From Imbricaverruca yamaguchii (taxonomy: Eukaryota; Arthropoda; Thecostraca; Neoverrucidae), in NCBI GenBank assembly GCA_034440575.1, contig JAOTOL010001639.1, positions 1,720,501 through 1,784,500 on the forward strand: a stretch of 64,000 bases of DNA, read 5' to 3'. Made by a program: the position numbers and the translations under genes. Below the pieces are notes generated by a model that worked only from the letters and a program-made list of their open reading frames with translations, was not told the DNA's origin and did not search any database. This document shows, one piece after another, positions 22,200 to 35,057 of this stretch; the stretch's first letter is position 1; each line of letters begins with the position of its first letter.

Positions 22200-24155
22200 T
22201 GTATTTTCAGTTCTAAATAATTCTGATTTTTATTTGACGATGTGTATATTTATGTTTATTCAGCCTCCTCGATAACGGGAGAAATCGCCCGGTAACAGGT
22301 GAAGTCATGGAAGCAAGACAGCAGTGCACCGTCTGATGGGTGGGCTGCTGAAGATGATTCCAGTTTGTATATCCACGATCTGAATGATAACTGTGATTGT
22401 TGTTCACTGGACTCGATTGTATGGAAGTTTGACAATGACTGAAAATTGAGAATGAAATGAATGTATTATATTGAAGCTCCATATGCGTGCGGTTTTGCCA
22501 TTGGTTGTGTGTACAAATGTGAGTATGATAATGCAGTTGTTGTTTAGTGGCTTTGACATTTTTTAAAAGACAACCTGGTTTAAAATGCATCATCATCCGC
22601 TAATGTCAACATTTTATGCTGCAAGTTTTACTTCCACAGTGGAGGGAAATCTCATCATTCCGTTTTTTTTTTGCACGCAATTTTCAATTTTGCAGCAGAA
22701 GGTGGAGAGTAAGTCCACTATCTAAACCTAGTTAGTGGACTAGTTAGTGGCTACGACTGGCGAAACGCGAGATCTTGTCGCTGTTCCAGGGGCTTGTTCA
22801 CACCATGCATTTTGAAATATTGAAAACGTGTTGTTCAGGCGTACATTTAATAATTCATCGATCTTAGCGGGGTCAAAATTTGTACATTTTTTAGGTCTCC
22901 GAAATTGTCATCAATGATATCAAATTAACACTTATCCGACTGAACGGTCGGCCCTGCCAAAATGGACTGTGGGGGGGGTGAAAAGTGGAGAACGCTGTCG
23001 TCTCTAACTAGACGTGTAGGTTCCAAAGCACATATAACTTTGGTCTTAGGACAATTATTAAGACCGGAGGCATGGGACAGAACGGTGATGTGTTTTCAAG
23101 CCAACCACGGTGTGAACTGGTATCGATGGCGTTAATTCAGTTTTCTGCTTCAGAGTAACGTATCCCATTTGAATGCGACTCTCATCTCTGGATCACGCTG
23201 TGAGGTCACCTGGGGTCATTGACCCAAGATATCTTCGGTGTCATTCCATGGTAATTTATACGGTGAATTAGAATTTGGAGACCATTGAACCATTGGAGAC
23301 AATTAGATCCCAGGGTGCATTGCAATTTGACCCTCGGCACATCCGAAGCCAAAAGTTGTGTCATGGTGGGCTATTACCGGGCCACATTGGGCCCCGTAAT
23401 ATGGTCTTATAGCAGACGCATAATCTGCCACAATGACGACTGTCTGTCGATGGCTGGTGTGTACCTGGAACCAAAACTCCGTTGAAATTCGCTCAAAATG
23501 ACGCAAATCGACGAAAATTGGCTACATTTGACCTCAGCTCATGCCAGCTCAAGTCAACATTGCCGAAAAAAGCTGTTGGGTTCGACGCATCCTATGACTC
23601 CTATAAGCATTGCGCAGAAGTGAAATGCATTGCGCAGAAATGAGTTGGCTTCAAAATTTTCCACGTTCATACGTTTTTGGAGGTGTACGCCTTTGGCATG
23701 ACATAGGTCAATGACCTGAGGCTAATCGAGATAAAGTTTTTATCAAAAGATGCACAAATGGTGTAAGAAAGATACGCAAAATGTTGTCACACCACGCGTA
23801 GCCGTTTTTTCAAACAATCACAGGTTTGGGGAGGGGAAAATGCACTCCACTGTCCTCTAATACACCGTCCGGACATGATGTAGGTATCAGTTTATGGGCT
23901 CTTCTCGATAAATAGCCTTAGCATTGAAAATCATCTCTGTCGAGTCGGGTCGGCTCCAGTAGTTTCGCTGATATTGCCAAGCTCATCCATTTTATGTGAA
24001 CAGAATTTCGCTAGCCATCGCTTGTAATTTGTATAGTACAAAAGTAACCATTAGCAAGGTGCAGGGGCATGGTGCAGAAAGAAGGTTTTCAAGGGCGGAG
24101 GGTCGGGCCAGACTGGGTCGCTTCGATACACTTTTGGCGTACATACACCAGAGTA
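22200..24155. other. Unannotated sequence, no gene seen
   Basis: Unique-looking sequence with scattered oligo-G tracts (about 22970 and 23830). The minus frame at 22213-22596 (127 codons, His/Thr-rich) has no recognised domain. Confidence 0.45.
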
Positions 24156-24163
24156 TTGCGTTT

Positions 24164-24262
24164 GGACTTGGCTCGGGCTTGGCTTGGGCTTGGCTCGGGC
24201 TTGGCTCGGGCTTGGCTCGGGCTTGGCTTCGGCTTGGCTCGGGCTTCGCTCGGGCTTCGTTG
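24164..24262. repeat. 12-bp (6+6) minisatellite
   Basis: Alternating GGCTTGGCTCGG and GGGCTTGGCTTG units, about 8 copies, with CTTCGCTCGGG variants at the 3' end. Confidence 0.9.
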
Positions 24263-24269
24263 CTAGCCA

Positions 24270-25430
24270 GTTCTATAACCAGTCGTGACTCAACGGATAC
24301 ATTTTGAGGACACACAACAAACTTGACGATTGAAACCACACAATTCGTCTGATGCGTACGGTGTGCACAATAAGTCGAACTTCTAGTGCATGCTTATATT
24401 CTGTAGTTGTTCCAGAAAGGTAAAGGTGGAACGGACAGGTTGCATTCACGATAATTATTGCAAATGTACCAAACTCCGTGTGGTATTAGCATATTTGCAT
24501 TCATCGCATCCTCCAGTTATGATGTCTGGCTACCCAATTGCCACCACGTTTGCATCCTTGCTCATATCGATAACAGGCACGCCCGCCATGCGTTTTCAAG
24601 ATTCTAGTGGAAGGCGAAATGTAGGATGAATTCCTCTATTGTCTTGTCCTTCATCTACCCTTTCCTACTGAGAGACTTCAGAAGAGTTCATCTACAATAT
24701 CAAGACGTTAATTATTTGCATTTTACTACGAAAATAGCCTTAATCTCATAATACTTTGAAACGTACTTGCATTAACATATATAGCAAATGGCAATTACCG
24801 AATTGCAATTGAACAATTCATTCGTGGGTGTTCTTCAGCTCTAAAGAAAACTGACGGCAGAAGTATGGATATGCTGCTCAATTGGGTATTTCTGTTTAAA
24901 GAACATAAATGTACGTTGAATAGGATTTTATAACAATACTCATATTCACAAAATATAGCAGGAATGAATCACGCAACGATTCTTAGTCGCTTGCATTTCG
25001 TTGTGTATTGTTGAAGAATAGAGCATCCCAAAAGTGGATAATTGTGTGTGGTTAAATCTACTTTTGCTCCGTTAGAAAAAGGCACAAATCGTTTCCTCAG
25101 ACCACAAACAGTTGCTTCATCTATCACTAGACCTGCAGATAAAGTGTTTTCCAAATATAAGCGACAGATGGAGAAAGCAAAGAAGCACATCGTTATTAGT
25201 TCCTGATCATGCTCTTATCTTAATGTTTACATTTAAGATGCATTGCTGATAGTAATCGGACGGATCCGTTGTCGAGATCTGGTGGGGGGGGGAGAGATGA
25301 GATCCATCCCCACACAGGAATCGAGCTACATTAAAACTGCGTTGGAATATGGCAGACATGAAACAGTACTTTCCAATTAACTGGGGAGCTTCATGTTTGA
25401 CGATATCCCTATGACAAGGTCGACATATCA
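24270..25430. other. Unannotated sequence, no gene seen
   Basis: Mostly AT-rich, with an oligo-G tract near 25285. No coding or repeat feature was recognised. Confidence 0.45.
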
Positions 25431-25432
25431 TT

Positions 25433-25545
25433 TGTGTCGCCAAGTTGCAAACAGGGTGCACTGACGTCTGTAGCTTACACTGCTGGCAACGGCTAATCGG
25501 CAGACACCCGCTCTGATGTGCTCGGCCTCAGTCACGGATACACCC
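25433..25545 (+). repeat. Dispersed repeat, copy 1 (~110 bp)
   Basis: Shares GACAGGGTG/AACAGGGTG, CGTCTGTAGCTTACACTGCT, GGCAACGGCTAATCGGCAGA and CTGATGT with 26525-26640 in the same orientation. Family unknown. Confidence 0.65.
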
Positions 25546-25549
25546 GATA

Positions 25550-26515
25550 CCAGCTTCACAAGAAGTGTGATTTTACAAGCACAAGTTCACTCATACATTT
25601 TCTGATGATGTGCATGTAAAGACAACATGTGTGAGAACCAAGCGAAGGAAATTTGGCAGTGCGAGTGAAAACAAAGCCTTGTAATATGCAAAATAGATCG
25701 GAATGAGGGAAATGGCGTCCATTTTCAAACATCGTAACAATGGCTGGTTTTATATGAGAGTCTTGCTGTATTACTTCACCACAAACTGATGATAAAATGT
25801 CAGCATATCAGGCGAGCCTATCTTTGAAATGTTCCTATGGTTTGTTTGAACTTTCCACCTCTGCCTTTGTAACAACAAGGGCGAGGAATCTGTCTTCTGC
25901 TCCTCACTATTCGCGTCACAGTCCCACTCTGACAGGAGACGACGCATACGAGAATGCAAAGAACGCATACAAAGCAAAATTCAGCAGAAGAGATGTGCTG
26001 TGCCTTGCTTCACGACACGTTTTGCGCATGTGGATTGTTTTCGATCGCGAAACCTCAAGCTAAATAATATGATGGTCGTTGTTTCCGCGAAGTGAGTGTC
26101 GTGAACCACGTGTGATGCGCTGAACACAGCGCACTGCGTAAGGTGTCAGAAGCCGTTCAACCCTGAATTTGTGCTAAACGTCATAGCTTTAGGACACAGA
26201 AACTATAACGTCATCAACTTACGCTGTTCTTGTCCTATATCCGGGGAAATGCAATATTTTCACTCGTGTCACGCACGCTTACGATCGGTTATACGCGAAA
26301 AAGAAGACCAGTTCAGTGACAACAGTTTATGAGCAAAACATTTTGCCCATTGAGAGTTTAATGGCTATTCAAATTCAATTTAAAAATGAAGTTTTTCCTC
26401 TATAAAGATAATTTTCAGTCGAAAGAGATTCTAATGAACACAGGCAATGCAATTATAATCAAGTGTGATCATTTTGATTTTTACCTGTATATAGCACTTT
26501 GTTTGCCCACGATTG
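25550..26515. other. Unannotated sequence, no gene seen
   Basis: No supported open frame, array or RNA gene. The opposed short frames around 25771-26063 have no domain. Confidence 0.45.
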
Positions 26516-26524
26516 CAGCCATCC

Positions 26525-26640
26525 ACTGATGCATTTTCAAACTGCAGACAGGGTGGACTGGCGTCTGTAGCTTACACTGCTGTCAACAGCCGATTAGCAG
26601 ACACGTTCACTGATGTATTCTCACCCACTCCGACATTTCG
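26525..26640 (+). repeat. Dispersed repeat, copy 2 (~110 bp)
   Basis: Direct-orientation homologue of 25433-25545, with the identical core CGTCTGTAGCTTACACTGCT and a diverged remainder (GTCAACAGCCGATTAGCAGA). Confidence 0.65.
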
Positions 26641-26644
26641 AATG

Positions 26645-28380
26645 TGTTCAGTCGAAGTGACGGAGGCTGCAGGAGGACATCACATCTGTCCCTGACATAC
26701 GCACCAAGATAATTGATTACTCGCGTTATTGGCATCTTGTTTGGTTTCTACTCCTGCTTACGCAGCTTGTAAAATTTCGATTCCAGCCACACCTGATGCT
26801 CGTGTTAATATTATTTGAAGCATGCATTATTTTAAGCAAGCATTGAAGCAAGCGATTAGATATTGTCACCAAGCTCGTCCATGAGATTCGTTATTGCCTT
26901 TACATTGCTGTGATCCACCATGTGCTTTCACATACTTCGGCGCGTAGCTTTATTTGTATGGTCTACATCTGTGTTTGTTTTACTTGCTTCGGGAATACAT
27001 CCCTGTGTTTGCTTGCTCTCATCAAATGTGCTCTTCGAATGGTGCAAATGTTTTAAATGATGAAAATGCATTCAAATTGTTGTCCTAGTGACATCAATCA
27101 CTGTCTTATGTGTCAATGTAAGACAGTGTAAGACATCTGTCTCATCAATCAATGTCTTAGTGACATCATCAATCAATCAATCAAAATAAATCACTATCTG
27201 TGAAGGCCAGCCATACAGATCAAGCCAAATCAAACATCAAAGCACACACCATGGGCTGACATGTAAACCAGTGTGGTCCACACAGAAAGCTAGTTGTTGA
27301 GACTGTTGTCCAAACGTCAGCAGCAGTTGTCTTCTACCACTCACCATAAAATACCAGTATCAATCTCAACGCAATACCAGGAGATATCTGCGATGCCTCT
27401 TAACTTCAAATGTGTCGGTCTACTGGTAACTTTATGTGCCTCTAGCCTTGTTTATGCCATTAATTCTGGACCACCTGTCTAAATATAGATGCACGAAGGT
27501 GGTATTCATCTTGTCATTCGCATGCTTCTGGCAAGACAAAATGCGATATAGATACATTATGTACGTGACACATACACTTTTGCTCCTTAAATCAGGATGG
27601 CATAAGTACATATCAGCTCAGCAACTCGGATAACACTAAAATGACTAATTGATGACTAGGACAGCAACTAGATCCGTGATGCTGCAGTCATCGGTGCACC
27701 CAGGTGGTGACTCTGCAGCCCATAGCCCCTGCCGAAATGGCTTCCTTTTAATGAAATAAGGATTCTTGAGCAGGTTGTGACTGAAGATGTGTGAAAGAAA
27801 TCGCTCGCCCTGGGTGCGCAGCTTTCGTAGTTAACATGCATATTTTGGACTTTCACATTGTGAAGTTAAATGACTTCCTTTATAGAAATTTGAGTGCTTG
27901 TAAAATAGTTAAAATAGTAGTAGCGAAGCAGAAACGTGCATCCAAGCAGTCATTTGGGTTTCTGATATTAAACTTTGGAGGAGAAGCCGGGTCGGATTCT
28001 AATGCGATGACTTGTTGACTGTCGTCGTATTCTGACTGTCTGTTATGCTTTCCATTTCATCACTCAATGTTTCCGCACAAGGCACTGTCTAAGTTTCGCC
28101 GCATAATGCGGAAATATAGACAACATGTAAAGAATATCCTGGGAAGGTTTTTCTTCCAACCCGCCCTTGAGCGCTCAGTTTTGTTCTAAGCTGTTTTGTT
28201 CCCGGTGGTCCTGGTGGTCGTGTTTGGTAATACCCTGGTACAGCTACGCAGATAATAACCGGACCCCGAAATCAGATCTCACAGCCAGACCCCAAAACGG
28301 TAGCCCCATGACCGAACCCCAAGCCGGATCACATTTCCTGCGCATGCCTGGTGACCGCAGCATACAACTATTGCCCGGTG
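26645..28380. other. Unannotated sequence, no gene seen
   Basis: Short local repeats at 27090-27190 (GTGACATCAATC, GTAAGACAGTG, ATCAATCA runs). Loose CCCCAAAACGG-type repeats lie at 28255-28330 just upstream of the SINE. No coding feature was recognised. Confidence 0.45.
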
Positions 28381-28383
28381 AAT

Positions 28384-28553
28384 GAGTCTCGGTAACTCGG
28401 TCGACAAGGCTCCTAGTCGTAAGGTCGTGGGATCGAATCCCGCGACCGGATTGGCTACCGAATCCATCCGCGACCAATCGGTGTTATAATTTAATGACGC
28501 TATACGAAATAGCAGCTGAATGCGACACAAAATGACCCCAGGTTCTTTTTTTA
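28384..28553 (+). mobile_element. tRNA-derived SINE, family 1, + copy
   Basis: The head is tRNA-like, with an A box near 28391 (GGTAACTCGGTCGAC) and a B box near 28429 (GGGATCGAATCCC) within a foldable T-arm. The acceptor stem does not pair, so this is not a tRNA gene. The body holds CGACCAATCGGTGTTA and GACGCTATA, and the element ends CCCCAGGTTCTTTTTTT. The same head, body and tail occur inverted at 60147-60311. Known biology: such SINEs are Pol III transcribed and mobilised by LINE machinery. Confidence 0.75.
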
Positions 28554-28559
28554 CCGTCT

Positions 28560-29175
28560 ATGGGATGTCTGCATGTTTCCTTTTCCGAGCACAATTAATC
28601 AGTTGACGCTCAGGAAAGGGAGCATTGGTTACACATATAATTATGCTTGCTGTAACACGTATCTTGAAGGGTGCTTGTAGACTTGTTAGCCGCACGGTCT
28701 TTAATGGGTGCCAATAGCGAGCTGTTATTTCGCCCCTTTCATACGCTGATGCTTCATATTCTCAGACAAGAAGTAAGTCGCTCTCTTTAATGGCGATTTT
28801 GACCTCAACGGAACTCATGAAACAGTTGTGCTTCAGCGATCGAGGGTGACAGAACATTGGGTATTGTGCTTACCAATCGCATTTTAACTCGTGCTGATGT
28901 AAGATTGTATATATGTTCCCAACCACAAGGAGGCGCTGCCCGATCTCCGTGTAGTGGTGACCTGTGACCCACCCGCCAGTGGTGCCATGTCGACCAGCAG
29001 AAGACTATGAGCAAACTGCTGTCGCTGGCCTGAGTCACGCTGTCTCTAATTACACAGCATGCTTCTAATTGGTCAGTTCTTGACGACATCAAATGAGCAG
29101 AAGTGGACAGAAGCAAAATCATGCCTATCATAACAAAGAGGCATAAAGGATACACATAATGAAAGGTCAATGTCA
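28560..29175. other. Unannotated sequence, no gene seen
   Basis: No repeat or domain was recognised. A minus frame at 28805-29176 (123 codons) runs into the CT microsatellite and has no identifiable domain. Confidence 0.45.
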
Positions 29176-29177
29176 TT

Positions 29178-29293
<116 letters not shown>

Positions 29294-29297
29294 GCTC

Positions 29298-29556
29298 TCT
29301 TTCTGTCTCTGTCTTTGTCTCTGTCTCTGTCTCTGTATCTGTCTCTGTCTCTGTCTCTGTCTGTCTGTCTCTGTCTCTGTCTCTGTCTCTGTCTCTGTCT
29401 CTGTCTCTGTCTCTGTCTCTGTCTCTGTCTCTGTCTCTGTCTCTGTCTCTGTCTCTGTCTCTGTCTCTGTCTCTGTCTCTGTCTCTGTCTCTGTCTCTGT
29501 CTCTGTCTCTGTCTCTGTCTCTGTCTCTGTCTCTGTCTCTGTCTCTGCCTCTGTCT
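29298..29556. repeat. (CTGTCT)n microsatellite
   Basis: About 40 copies of the hexamer CTGTCT, with early interruptions (CTTTGTCT, CTGTATCT, CTGTCTGTCTGTCT). It ends exactly where the reverse-transcriptase frame becomes readable. The Ser-Leu, Arg-Glu, Arg-Asp and Gln-Arg repeats in translation are artefacts of this tract. Confidence 0.98.
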
Positions 29557-30354
29557 AGCAAAGTACTCGACAAGGTCATTCATGGTACATTTCCTCATGA
29601 CGTCTTGTTAGTTTTATGTGAGAAAGAACACCAAAGTATTCGAGCTGCGCCAATCGTACCACGTATCCATTCAATCTGAGACGCTGTCTCTGGGGAACCC
29701 TGCGGAAGAAATATATGCAGAATATTCGGTTATGCAGACTACTCGGTCGCTTCCCAAAGTGTTAGCCACTCTCTCCTAGTACATGGACATAACAAGACGA
29801 TCCTTTCAAATTCAAGAGCCCACTTTAAGCTGGTTCTTTTCAGTCTGATATCTCTCCGACAGATTATAGAGGGTCATCGTGAACGGCATACATCGAACTG
29901 GAAGGCTGCAGCTTCCTGAGTCCCGGAAGGTGCATATTTGATCCAAATGCTGTTCATCCTCTTCCTTAACAAGTTGGTGCAAGAGGCACAGTCTGGGTGG
30001 CTTCTTTGTGCAGATGACATCGCACTTGTCTGACAAATTATCATCTACCCTCCTGACGGACCACTGTTGCACGACCTGAACTGTCTTGTAGTATTGTCTG
30101 TCCTGTGGAGGCTAAATTTAACCTACACAAATTCAGGTCCTTCAAGACGACAGGCAATATGCACAGACAGACGTCCAAGTAGAATATGCAGGCAATCTAG
30201 CCAAACTGGAGGAAACGGCAAATATTCGCCATCTAAAGTGATTTTGGAGGTAAAATTAACCGTCTCTTCACACATTTCGGATGTACGTCGTACGGCAAAC
30301 CGGCAATTTATTAGATTGTTTCAAATTGGCCCAGAAATCAAATTTCCACCGTAG
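29557..30354 (+). pseudogene. LINE reverse-transcriptase fragment, one frame, three TGA stops
   Basis: A LINE ORF2 reverse transcriptase copies element RNA into DNA at the target site. In a single + frame starting at 29557 I read SKVLDKVIHG (RT motif A, usually SKAFDKVPH), then VPEGAYLIQMLFILFLNKL near 29923 (motif B, usually GVPQGS..P.LF), then LLCADDIALV at 30004-30030 (catalytic YADD box, here CADD). WRLNLTYTNS follows near 30111, then VILEVKLTVSSHISDVRR near 30241 (thumb, usually LGV.LD..L.W..HI). The frame runs 266 codons with stops only at 29677, 29917 and 30031, all TGA. The 5' part is replaced by the CTGTCT tract. The A-to-B spacing is longer than usual, so a small insertion is possible. 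Clade unresolved; not functional as it stands. Confidence 0.65.
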
Positions 30355-30359
30355 TGTAA

Positions 30360-31765
30360 TAATAGCCAAACATGTTGCCAATGTCCGATTTATTACGAAA
30401 CTCGCCATTGTCATTTGGACGGATGTAGGAGGTTTCTATGCAGTGCGAATCGTTGGAGCTCGTGTGAGTGCGAGTCGTGTGAGTCGATAGATGGACACAC
30501 ATTCCTAATTTAGTTTCTGTCTCATTCTCAATCTGGTAGCTCTCCGTCGCTTTCCAATGGCTCATCGTTTCAAATCATCTTTTTCAATATCAAGTTCACT
30601 CCCAAATACCTTTCTTGGGGTCACGGCGCACATCTTTTGACCTTTGCCTATCCGAAATATTATCAAGGACAAACTGGTTGCTTCTCTTCTTTTTCCCGAC
30701 TCTTCCTTCACATGGCGGGTCGGTCGACCCGACCCCTTTAGCGGTCCGCGGGCTCCGGTCGACGCGGTGCAGGAGAGCCACTCCGAGCCGGCTCTCCGTT
30801 CTGTTCGCCACCGTCGCCGTCATCCGGCCGATAGATGCTTCGATAAATCGACAAGACACGCGACCCGGGTGAATTGTGGCTTCATGTAATCGGGCATAAA
30901 GGTCGCTCACTGACTGGGAGTGGAGAACGACGTGGCAGTCTCTCCAACGAACGGTCATGCCCGGATTTCTCGAAGGACGATACATGTGAAGTGGAGTTAC
31001 GCTGTAGAATTGGAGATTGAGATTAGTCCTCTTCTTCCCGTGGAATGTGCATAAGCCCAATTTTGTATACTTATATCAGGTACAGAGGCATCGTTGTAGT
31101 CATTCTACGCCAACTTAACCTGTACAAGTGCAGTTTTCCACGTCACCCTCCTAGGTTTTGACGAGAGTGTGTCACTGAATTATCTCATGCCCTGATAACA
31201 ATTTTCATTTTTTAATACCTTCTGCGCTTAAACGTTTTCCGATACCAGTCACGTAAAAAATGACGTCATAAATGGAACTGCTTGGATAGAACGGCTATGT
31301 CTCTGCAGTCAGCGCATGTTTCTGAATGGGAAAACTACATCATCAAATCAAAGCAATCGAGTTTGTACTTGTATTAAAAAGTCACTTTTTGATCTCAATA
31401 TGTTGTGTTCATCGTGGCTTTTAATTGTGAAATTCTGAAGCAAATGACACCTGTCGTTGTTTTCTAACGTCGATTTTTCGAACCTACGTGGAAATTTCCA
31501 TTGGAATCACCAGACACAATCGGCACCAGTGAGGAGCACGGCGCCGAAGCGATATGCAGTAGCATTAGTTCAGCGCGGGTCCTCGCGCCCTGCTAGTATC
31601 TGCCCCTCCCCAATATCGTGCCCGTCCCCGGAATAGCCGTCTCCAGCGCCAGTGTGCAGGGGTCTGATACCTTTGAAAAACACTGCCTTATGCCAGTCGT
31701 TACCAATTGAATTACAACTCAATTATTTTAAAGTTATATAGGTAAGCCATTATTTGCGTGCATCG
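30360..31765. other. Unannotated sequence after RT fragment
   Basis: The beginning may still be LINE sequence, but no RNase H motif was found. A minus frame of 154 codons at 30596-31060 overlaps + frames at 30615-30889 and has no recognised domain. Confidence 0.4.
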
Positions 31766-31766
31766 T

Positions 31767-34609
31767 AGTCAACCTCCTCTCCCACCACCACACCCTGACC
31801 TTGGCTCAGTCTGACGTCCTACTGTCACAGTCGGCCTCCTCTCCCACCACCACACCCTGACCTTGGCTCAGTCTGACGTCCTACTGTCACAGTCGGCCTC
31901 CTCTCCCACCACCACACCCTGACCCTGGCTCAGTCTGACGTCCTACTGTCACAGTCAGCCTCCTCTCCCACCACCACACCCTGACCCTGGCTCAGTCAGA
32001 CGTCCTACTGTCACAGTCGGCCTCCTCTCCCACCACCACACCCTGACCCTGGCTCAGTCTGACGTCCTACTGTCACAGTCGGCTTCCTCTCCCACCACCA
32101 CACCCTGACCCTGGCTCAGTCTGACGACCTACTGTCACAGTCACCCTCCTCTCCTACCACCACACCCTGACCCTGGCTCAGTCTGACGACCTACTGTCAC
32201 AGTCGGCCTCCTCTCCTACCACCACACCCTGACCCTGGCTCAGTCAGACGACCTACTGTCACAGTCAGCCTCCTCTCCTACCACCACACCCTGACCCTGG
32301 CTCAGTCTGACGACCTACTGTCACAGTCGGCCTCCTCTCCTACCACCACACCCTGACCCTGGCTCAGTCAGACGTCCTACTGTCACAGTCGGCCTCCTCT
32401 CCCACCACCACACCCTGACCCTGGCTCAGTCAGACGACCTACTGTCACAGTCGGCCTCCTCTCCTACCACCACACCCTGACCCTGGCTCAGTCAGACGAC
32501 CTACTGTCACAGTCGGCCTCCTCTCCTACCACCACACCCTGACCCTGGCTCAGTCTGACGACCTACTGTCACAGTCGGCCTCCTCTCCCTACCACCACAC
32601 CCTGACCCTGGCTCAGTCAGACGTCCTACTGTCACAGTCGGCCTCCTCTCCCACCACCACACCCTGTCACAGTCGGCCTCCTCTCCCACCACCACACCCT
32701 GACCTTGGCTCAGTCTGACGTCCTACTGTCACAGTCGGCCTCCTCTCCCACCACCACACCCTGACCCTGGCTCAGTCTGACGTCCTACTGTCACAGTCGG
32801 CCTCCTCTCCCACCACCATACCCTGACCCTGGCTCAGTCTGACGTCCTACTGTCACAGTCAGCCCCCTCTCCTACCACCACACCCTGACCCTGGCTCAGT
32901 CAGACGACCTACTGTCACAGTCGGCCTCCTCTCCTACCACCACACCCTGACCCTGGCTCAGTCTGACGTCCTACTGTCACAGTCAGCCTCCTCTCCTACC
33001 ACCACACCCTGACCCTGGCTCAGTCAGACGACCTACTGTCACAGTCGGCCTCCTCTCCTTACCACCACACCCTGACCCTGGCTCAGTCAGACGTCCTACT
33101 GTCACAGTCGGCCACCTCTCCTACCACCACACCCTGACCTTGGCTCAGTCTGACGTCCTACTGTCACAGTCGGCCTCCTCTCCCACCACCACACCCTGAC
33201 CCTGGCTCAGTCAGACGTGTTACTGTCACAGTCGGCCTCCTCTCCTACCACCACACCCTGACCTTGGCTCAGTCTGACGTCCTACTGTCACAGCCTCCTC
33301 TCCCACCACCACACCCTGACCCTGGCTCAGTCTGACGTCCTACTGTCACAGTCGGCCTCCTCTCCCACCACCACACCCTGTCACAGCCAGCTTCCTCTCC
33401 CACCACCACACCCTGACCCTGGCTCAGTCTGACGTCCTACTGTCACAGCCTCCTCTCCCACCACCACACCCTGACCTTGGCTCAGTCTGACGTCCTACTG
33501 TCACAGTCAGCCTCCTCTCCCACCACCACACCCTGACCCTGGCTCAGTCTGACGTCCTACTGTCACAGTCAGCCTCCTCTCCCACCACCACACCCTGACC
33601 CTGGCTCAGTCTGACGTCCTACTGTCACAGCCTCCTCTCCCACCACCACACCCTGACCCTGGCTCAGTCTGACGTCCTACTGTCACAGTCGGCCTCCTCT
33701 CCCACCACCACACCCTGACCTTGGCTCAGTCTGACGTCCTACTGTCACAGTCAGCCTCCTCTCCCACCACCACACCCTGACCCTGGCTCAGTCTGACGTC
33801 CTACTGTCACAGCCTCCTCTCCCACCACCACACCCTGACCTTGGCTCAGTCTGACGTCCTACTGTCACAGTCGGCCTCCTCTCCCACCACCACACCCTGA
33901 CCCTGGCTCAGTCTGACGCCCTACTGTCACAGTCGGCCTCCTCTCCCACCACCACACCCTGACCCTGGCTCAGTCTGACGTCCTACTGTCACAGTCGGCC
34001 TCCTCTCCCACCACCACACCCTGACCCTGGCTCAGTCTGACGTCCTACTGTCACAGTCGGCCTCCTCTCCCACCACCACACCCTGACCTTGGCTCAGTCT
34101 GACGTCCTACTGTCACAGTCGGCCTCCTCTCCCACCACCACACCCTGACCCTGGCTCAGTCTGACGTCCTACTGTCACAGCCTCCTCTCCCACCCCACAC
34201 CCTGACCCTGGCTCAGTCAGACGTCCTACTGTCACAGCCTCCTCTCCCACCCCACACCCTGACCCTGGCTCAGTCAGACGTCCTACTGTCACAGCCTCCT
34301 CTCCCACCACCACACCCTGACCCTGGCTCAGTCTGACGTCCTACTGTCACAGCCTCCTCTCCCACCACCATACCCCGACCCTGGCTCAGTCTGACGTCCT
34401 ACTGTCACAGTCGGCCTCCTCTCCCACCACCACACCCTGACCCTGGCTCAGTCTGACGCCCTACTGTCACAGTCGGCTTCCTCTCCCACCACCACACCCT
34501 GACCCTGGCTCAGTCTGACGCCCTACTGTCACAGTCGGCCTCCTCTCCCACCACCACACCCTGACCCTGGCTCAGTCTGACGTCCTACTGTCACAGTCTC
34601 CTCTCCCAC
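31767..34609. repeat. 62-bp minisatellite, about 46 units (2.8 kb)
   Basis: The unit reads GTCGGCCTCCTCTCCCACCA, CCACACCCTGACCCTGGCTC and AGTCTGACGTCCTACTGTCACA. Variants recur in blocks: CCTTGG for CCCTGG, CAGTCAG for CAGTCTG, GACGACC for GACGTCC, CCTACC for CCCACC. Shorter 57-bp units lacking the GTCGG segment cluster at 33290-34370. Two units (near 32650 and 33370) carry the same internal deletion joining ACACCCTG directly to TCACAG. Block sharing implies recent unequal exchange or gene conversion. Confidence 0.98.
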
Positions 34610-34614
34610 GCCAC

Positions 34615-35055
34615 TAGACACTTGCCCTGTTTCATTCGGACGCCTGAACTATGCATGTATATACGTCCCTACACTCGAAGTGACTAAGGAGCATTCTTTT
34701 ACCACAAAAATTCAAGGATTTGTTCCAATCTTTTTCACTCACAGCATAAGCAATCGGGTGGATCGTTGCTAGAATTAAAGAAGGATGCATTGAAAGCCAC
34801 CGATCAATTCAAGGACTTCCATCAGCTATGGACGAGGTGATGATCTATGCACGAGGAGCAGGAAAATAGTTCCGCAGAGAGATTTAGAGACCGAGGAGCT
34901 GCTCCAGTCTGGCCCGTCCAGCCTGCCGGATATGGCGTACTCAGCTCTGACAAACCGACGCACATTCCAACAGCTGGGAGCCTCCCCAAAAGCCATCGAT
35001 AGGACGAGGTAAAATAAAGCAAGAAAATATGAGATAAAATATGATGCTATAAGAT
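34615..35055. other. Unannotated sequence, no gene seen
   Basis: A minus frame at 34822-35022 is unidentified. A run of AAAATA words near 35010-35055 precedes the SINE. Confidence 0.45.
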
Positions 35056-35057
35056 AT

